Source: JAYZVT01 sp050248375 (lineage in GTDB: Bacteria > Pseudomonadota > Alphaproteobacteria > Rhizobiales > Methyloligellaceae). Taken from it: 9,287 nt of DNA. The notes under the pieces are model-generated. The model made no database searches, was not told where the DNA came from, and was given only the letters and a program-made list of their open reading frames with translations. The DNA is taken from NCBI GenBank assembly GCA_050248375.1, contig JBFWSL010000161.1:1-9287 (forward strand). The letters run 5' to 3'. A program made the translations under genes and the position numbers. The stretch's first letter is position 1, and each line of letters opens with the position of its first letter. Below are positions 6,560 through 9,287 of the stretch, piece by piece.

Positions 6560-6585
6560 AGCCGCCCGAGGGGCAGGCTTTTTTT
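6560..6585 (+). terminator. Intrinsic-terminator-like hairpin with seven-T tract inside the carD leader
   Basis: The 5' arm AGCCGCCC (6560-6567), loop GAG and 3' arm GGGC-A-GGCT (6571-6579) form an 8-bp GC-rich stem with a single bulged A. The T run spans 6579-6585, its first T closing the stem. This is a good rho-independent terminator on the plus strand. It lies 180 bp after fdxA and about 255 bp before carD. It could end fdxA read-through, end a small RNA, or act as an attenuator of carD. Confidence 0.65.
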
Positions 6586-6603
6586 CGGTTCCATCCGGAA
6601 AAG

Positions 6604-6627
6604 TTGCGATTGGCCTACCAATCGCAA
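6604..6627. repeat. Perfect 10-bp inverted repeat in the carD leader
   Basis: TTGCGATTGG (6604-6613) and CCAATCGCAA (6618-6627) are exact reverse complements around the 4-nt loop CCTA. No T-tract follows, so it is not a normal terminator. It could be a DNA operator for a dimeric regulator or an RNA hairpin in the 5' leader. Confidence 0.7.
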
Positions 6628-6750
6628 GGTCATCTCTCGCTCCGCTGCCTGCCCAGGACAGAAAAAGGTCCGTTCTGCCGGTATTCGTGGCGGAAAACGG
6701 GCGGAACTACAGGGCGGCGTCGCGGGTTTACTCCGCGTGGCGCTGTCTTT

Positions 6751-6768
6751 CGCCTGCAGCCGCAGGCG
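6751..6768 (+). repeat. Seven-bp hairpin in the carD leader
   Basis: CGCCTGC (6751-6757) pairs perfectly with GCAGGCG (6762-6768) around loop AGCC, about 70 nt before the carD ATG. In RNA it would be a stable stem; no T-tract follows, so it is not a terminator. Confidence 0.45.
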
Positions 6769-6840
6769 CAAAATGGTGAGGCCAAGCCGGCGGTCGGCCT
6801 GAACCGCATGGCGCAGAGAACAGAGAGTGAGAACCCGCGT

Positions 6841-7401
6841 ATGGCTGCCAAGAAGAAGATTCAGCAGAGGAAGGGCTTCCGGACCAACGAGTTCATCGTC
6901 TATCCGGCGCATGGCGTTGGCCGCATCACCAGCATCGAGGAAGAAGTCATCGCCGGCGCCACGCTGGAGCTGTTCGTCATCACCTTCGAGAAGGACCGCA
7001 TGACCCTGCGGGTTCCGATCACCAAGACCGAGACCGTGGGCATGCGCAAGCTCTCCGAGGAGGGCGTCGTGCGCAAGGCCATGACCACGCTCAAGGGCAA
7101 GGCGCGCGTGAAGCGGACCATGTGGAGCCGCCGCGCCCAGGAATATGAGGCGAAGATCAACTCCGGCGATCTGATTTCCATCGCCGAGGTGGTGCGCGAC
7201 CTCTACCGCTCCGAGAACCAGCCCGAGCAGTCCTACTCCGAGCGCCAGCTCTACGAGGCGGCGCTCGACCGCATGGCCCGCGAGATCGCGGCCGTGCAGA
7301 AGCTGGACGAGGAAGCCGCCGTCGCCAAGATCGACGACGTGCTGGCGAAGGGCCACAAGGGCCGCGCCGCCGCCGCGGAAGCCGCGCAAGCCGCCGCCTG
7401 A
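6841..7401 (+). CDS. carD: CarD/CdnL-family RNA polymerase-binding transcription regulator
   Basis: The 186-residue protein has the CarD/CdnL layout. An N-terminal RNA-polymerase interaction domain (about residues 11-68, FIVYPAHGVGRI then LELFVITFEKDRMTLRVPI) is followed by a helical DNA-contacting domain containing W95 in the KRTMWSRRAQEYEAKI segment. In Thermus and Mycobacterium relatives the equivalent Trp wedges into the minor groove at the upstream edge of the -10 element. Members bind the polymerase beta subunit and stabilise open complexes at rRNA and other growth-linked promoters; in Caulobacter the orthologue is called CdnL. ATG 6841 fits the N terminus MAAKKKIQQRKGF and has a GAGAGTGAGAA purine stretch upstream. 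An ATG at 6808 is in frame but lacks a good ribosome binding site. The C-terminal Ala-rich tail is low complexity. A terminator follows closely. Confidence 0.95.
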   Translation: MAAKKKIQQRKGFRTNEFIVYPAHGVGRITSIEEEVIAGATLELFVITFEKDRMTLRVPITKTETVGMRKLSEEGVVRKAMTTLKGKARVKRTMWSRRAQEYEAKINSGDLISIAEVVRDLYRSENQPEQSYSERQLYEAALDRMAREIAAVQKLDEEAAVAKIDDVLAKGHKGRAAAAEAAQAAA

Positions 7402-7428
7402 CTGGCCGATGAAAAGAAATGAATGTGG

Positions 7429-7458
7429 GGCCCGGCCATAGCGCCGGGCCTTTCATTT
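7429..7458. terminator. Bidirectional terminator between carD and the SNase-like gene
   Basis: GGCCCGGC (7429-7436) pairs perfectly with GCCGGGCC (7443-7450) around a 6-nt loop, followed on the plus strand by the T-rich TTTCATTTT. On the minus strand the hairpin is followed by a T-containing stretch (ATTCATTTCTTTTC), so it can probably serve both converging genes. The minus-strand stop codon (7453-7455) lies inside the plus-strand T-tract, 3 bp past the stem. Confidence 0.85.
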
Positions 7459-8355
7459 TCTGTCCGGCCCGCCGCCGGCCGTGCCGTCATCCAGCACCTC
7501 GATCTGTTCCGGATGGGTCGCCTTGATGACGGGACCGTTCCATCGCTCGATCCAGCCCCGTGCCCGGATGCGGCGGCCCTTCAGGTCGGCGAAGGCATAA
7601 CCCGCTTCCGCGAAGGCCCCCTTGTGCGACGCCGCGATGGCGACCGTGAAATCGCGCCGCCAGTCGGCACTGAAGTTCAGGAACACCCAGTTGCGCGTCT
7701 CGGCCACCGCCCGCACGGTCCCCTCCACCAGCTCGTAACTGTAGAGCCGCTTCAGGATCCGGTCGGGAAAGGCAGGATCGGCGACCGCGTAGTGGCTGTC
7801 CGACCACAGCCCCGCTTTCCTGGCGCGCGCGGAGGCTTCCGCCGCGAGCAGTTCGGAAGCGCAGGCCCGGTTGCCGGCCAGTGAATAGACCCGCGCGTTC
7901 CCCTCCTCGACGAGCTTCCTCTGCACCCAGAGACTCGCGCTTCCGTCGCGGACATAGACCTGCGCCAGCACGCGCTCGCGCCGGTCCGTCCTGTCGCCGG
8001 AGTATTTGAGAATGACCTCGCGCCCCTCCACGAGCTCCGCCAGCGCTGCCCTGGCGCGATCCGCCGCCCGCCAAGGCTCCGGCTTTTTCCACCATGCGGG
8101 CGCCGAAGGCGCCAGCGCGCCGACAAGCCGCACCAGACTTCCGTCGTCCAGCAGCACCGTCTCGCCATCCACGGCCGTTACAGCCTTCGCGGCAGAGCCG
8201 TCCTCGGTGGCGCAGGCGCTCGCGGGTCCGTTCAAGATGGCCAGGGCGAGACAGGCGGCAAACATCCCCGCCGCAGGTTGACGGCTGCGGCTCCACTTTC
8301 TCGTTCCCGACCTAGTGCCCACTTCCTGCCCTGGAAAGCCAGGTTCGTCCGGCAT
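7453..8355 (-). CDS. Secreted thermonuclease-like (SNase-fold) protein, catalytic residues apparently lost
   Basis: The 300-residue protein has an N-terminal signal sequence (basic WSRSR, hydrophobic FAACLALAIL, likely cleavage after SACA, residue 49). A staphylococcal-nuclease-like domain covers about residues 58-185, and a second beta-rich, possibly OB-fold region covers about 205-290. SNase landmarks are AVDGETVLL (62-69), VRLVGALAPS (75-84), DRRERVLAQVYV (124-135) and the LVEEGNARVY segment (148-157). R76 and R128 align with catalytic Arg35 and Arg87 of the Staphylococcus enzyme. The positions of Asp40 and Glu43, however, are L81 and S84, and Asp21 is E65. Nuclease activity is therefore doubtful; a binding or structural role in the envelope is possible. 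The start is uncertain: ATG 8355 gives a long n-region, and GTG 8322 has AGGG 6 nt upstream and is a fair alternative. It lies downstream of the PH-like membrane gene and converges on carD. Confidence 0.82.
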   Translation of the reverse strand: MPDEPGFPGQEVGTRSGTRKWSRSRQPAAGMFAACLALAILNGPASACATEDGSAAKAVTAVDGETVLLDDGSLVRLVGALAPSAPAWWKKPEPWRAADRARAALAELVEGREVILKYSGDRTDRRERVLAQVYVRDGSASLWVQRKLVEEGNARVYSLAGNRACASELLAAEASARARKAGLWSDSHYAVADPAFPDRILKRLYSYELVEGTVRAVAETRNWVFLNFSADWRRDFTVAIAASHKGAFAEAGYAFADLKGRRIRARGWIERWNGPVIKATHPEQIEVLDDGTAGGGPDRK

Positions 8356-8447
8356 CGGCTCCGGCGCCGGGCGCCGCACGGCTTCGATGATCCCCGAACG
8401 TCTCGGCCATCGCCATATCTTCCGTTCTCTCGTCCGCCGCCGCGCGC

Positions 8448-9083
8448 CTACAATTCCGCGTCCCCCTGGTCCCCTTGGGCGCGGCGATCCTCGCTGGTGC
8501 CCAGGGCGCTTGCCGCCAGCAGCCTCGCGGGCGCGAGGCGGCGGATCGCCTCGATCACGTCCTCCGGTTCGCCTTCCAGCGGCTCCAGGTTGTAGGCGAG
8601 CGGCGTGCCATAATACCACCGGTTGAAAGCCCGCATGATCCCGCTGGAACGCGGCCCGAGAGACGCGGGATCGTTCGCGAAGACGGCCAGCGTCACCCCT
8701 TGGCGCGAGCCCCTGTAATACTGCTCGACAGCGGAAAGCCGGGATATGTCGTCCCAGAGCATGGACCTGGCTGTGAGCGATGGAATCTCCAGCCCCGACG
8801 CGCTTACCGTGACCTGGGCCCTGCGGTCCGTTCGCGCCTTCCATGCCATATAGCCGCCGATGGACAATGCCGGCAGGAAGGCGAGAATGAACACGGCGGC
8901 AAGCCACCACTCTATCTCCACTCCCTCGTAGAGGGCGAATCCGGCCGCCGCGAGGATCGTCGTTGATAATAGCCCCACGAAGATCGCCAGAATCAGCAGC
9001 GGCTCCTTCACCGAGCGGGAGAAGCTGACCTGCTGTTCGCCGCCTGAACCGCTTCCGGCTTGCGCGGCCGCACTGTCGTTCAT
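8448..9083 (-). CDS. Two-TM membrane protein with PH-like C-terminal domain, function unknown
   Basis: The 211-residue protein starts with a hydrophilic Gly/Ser-rich segment (1-27), then has two membrane segments at about 29-52 and 59-82, and a soluble C-terminal region (about 88-185). In the soluble part the pattern VTVSASGLEIPSL, SMLWDDISRL, FNRWYYGTPLAYNL, then EDVIEAIRRL resembles the PH-like domains of small bacterial membrane proteins such as the STM3941 type; this is a resemblance by eye. The pattern is a strand, a 'W-dd-I' turn and a final helix. ATG 9083 is chosen because the frame continues upstream only through the tRNA gene, and GGGGG lies just before this ATG. The SNase-like gene follows on the same strand after 92 bp, so the two may be cotranscribed. 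No function is known. Confidence 0.8.
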   Translation of the reverse strand: MNDSAAAQAGSGSGGEQQVSFSRSVKEPLLILAIFVGLLSTTILAAAGFALYEGVEIEWWLAAVFILAFLPALSIGGYMAWKARTDRRAQVTVSASGLEIPSLTARSMLWDDISRLSAVEQYYRGSRQGVTLAVFANDPASLGPRSSGIMRAFNRWYYGTPLAYNLEPLEGEPEDVIEAIRRLAPARLLAASALGTSEDRRAQGDQGDAEL

Positions 9084-9205
9084 GATGCCCCCGATGCCAT
9101 TTCGCGCACGCCCCCGACATTCCGAGCCTAACAACTCTGAACCAGCTACAAAACATCCGACCGCCGTGATAGACGATGGTTCGCGTGCACCGCCACGGCG
9201 CGGAT

Positions 9206-9282
9206 GGCCCCGTAGCTCAGCAGGATAGAGCACCAGATTCCTAATCTGGGGGTCGGAGGTTCGAATCCTCCCGGGGTCGCCA
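9206..9282 (+). tRNA. tRNA-Arg, anticodon CCT
   Basis: All arms fold. The acceptor is GGCCCCG / CGGGGTC (one G-T pair). The D stem is GCTC / GAGC. The anticodon stem CCAGA / TCTGG has loop TTCCTAA with anticodon CCT at 9240-9242. The variable loop is GGGTC. The T stem GGAGG / CCTCC has loop TTCGAAT. The discriminator is G and the CCA end is encoded (9280-9282). It decodes AGG, a rare arginine codon in a genome this GC-rich. Single-copy tRNA genes of this type often serve as integration sites; only 5 bp of the downstream side is in the window. Confidence 0.97.
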
Positions 9283-9287
9283 TTCTT

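Larger units (their letters stand above)
6381..6840 (+). other. Long structured leader / intergenic region between fdxA and carD
   Basis: These 460 bp have no convincing gene. In order I see: a small hairpin CGGCG-CAG-CGCCG just after fdxA; the inverted repeat GGCCAT-TTTTG-ATGGCC at 6429-6445, which may end fdxA transcripts although it lacks a following T-tract; a possible promoter at 6484-6512; a terminator-like hairpin with seven T at 6560-6585; a perfect 10-bp inverted repeat at 6604-6627; and a 7-bp hairpin at 6751-6768. A GANTC site lies at 6488-6492. The carD frame stays open upstream to 6604 but that part looks non-coding. Confidence 0.65.

Noticed and set aside
6500..6590. Known structural RNAs (6S, SRP RNA, tmRNA) in the carD leader
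   Set aside because: The segment lacks the SRP GGTCAGGTCCGGAAGG-type core, a tmRNA tRNA-like end, or a 6S-length double stem with a central bubble.
6604..6840. N-terminal extension of carD
   Set aside because: The CarD family begins close to MAAKKK; the upstream frame contains the perfect palindrome and hairpin and shows no homology-like pattern.
8356..9156. Upstream extension of the SNase-like frame to 9156
   Set aside because: The extension is antisense-like low-complexity sequence in another frame of the PH-like membrane gene, and the signal peptide lies just after 8355.
9084..9233. Extension of the PH-like membrane gene to a start at 9233
   Set aside because: It would run through the tRNA-Arg gene; ATG 9083 has a purine-rich stretch upstream and gives a normal two-TM protein.

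Overview
The window is high-GC bacterial chromosome with strong third-position G/C bias. Gene content points to an alphaproteobacterium, probably of the Rhizobiales type: a CarD/CdnL-family RNA polymerase-binding protein, an FdxA-type 7Fe ferredoxin, a Suv3-like DEVQ helicase with a long basic tail, a DUF3108 periplasmic protein beside rpmB, and clustered GANTC (CcrM-type) sites. From memory, this gene neighbourhood is familiar from that group; I could not check it by search. It reads as core chromosome. I see no transposase, integrase, phage gene or CRISPR array.

Layout. Positions 2-987 (minus strand) hold rpmB (ribosomal protein L28) followed by a DUF938 SAM-dependent methyltransferase-like gene. 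Positions 988-1267 are a divergent promoter region. A secreted DUF3108 protein runs 1268-2146 (+). Positions 2147-2600 are a 454-bp non-coding stretch with repeats and GANTC sites. Positions 2601-5934 (+) hold the helicase overlapping by 14 bp an Hsp15-like S4 RNA-binding protein, and fdxA follows at 6042-6380. Positions 6381-6840 are a 460-bp leader with a terminator-like hairpin and a perfect 10-bp inverted repeat upstream of carD (6841-7401). A bidirectional terminator separates carD from two minus-strand genes: an SNase-fold secreted protein that has lost key catalytic residues (7453-8355) and a two-TM PH-like membrane protein (8448-9083). A tRNA-Arg(CCT) gene closes the window (9206-9282).

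How the genes fit together. The main theme is RNA, ribosome and transcription housekeeping: L28, an RNA helicase coupled to an S4/Hsp15 ribosome-associated protein, CarD, and a tRNA. A ferredoxin and envelope proteins of unknown role are interleaved. No clear new multi-gene system is visible.

The least explained material is non-coding. One item is the 2147-2600 region, with a diverged duplicated module and four GANTC sites in 34 bp. The other is the carD leader, with a hairpin plus T-tract about 255 bp before the start codon. The most notable protein-level oddity is the apparently catalytically dead SNase domain.
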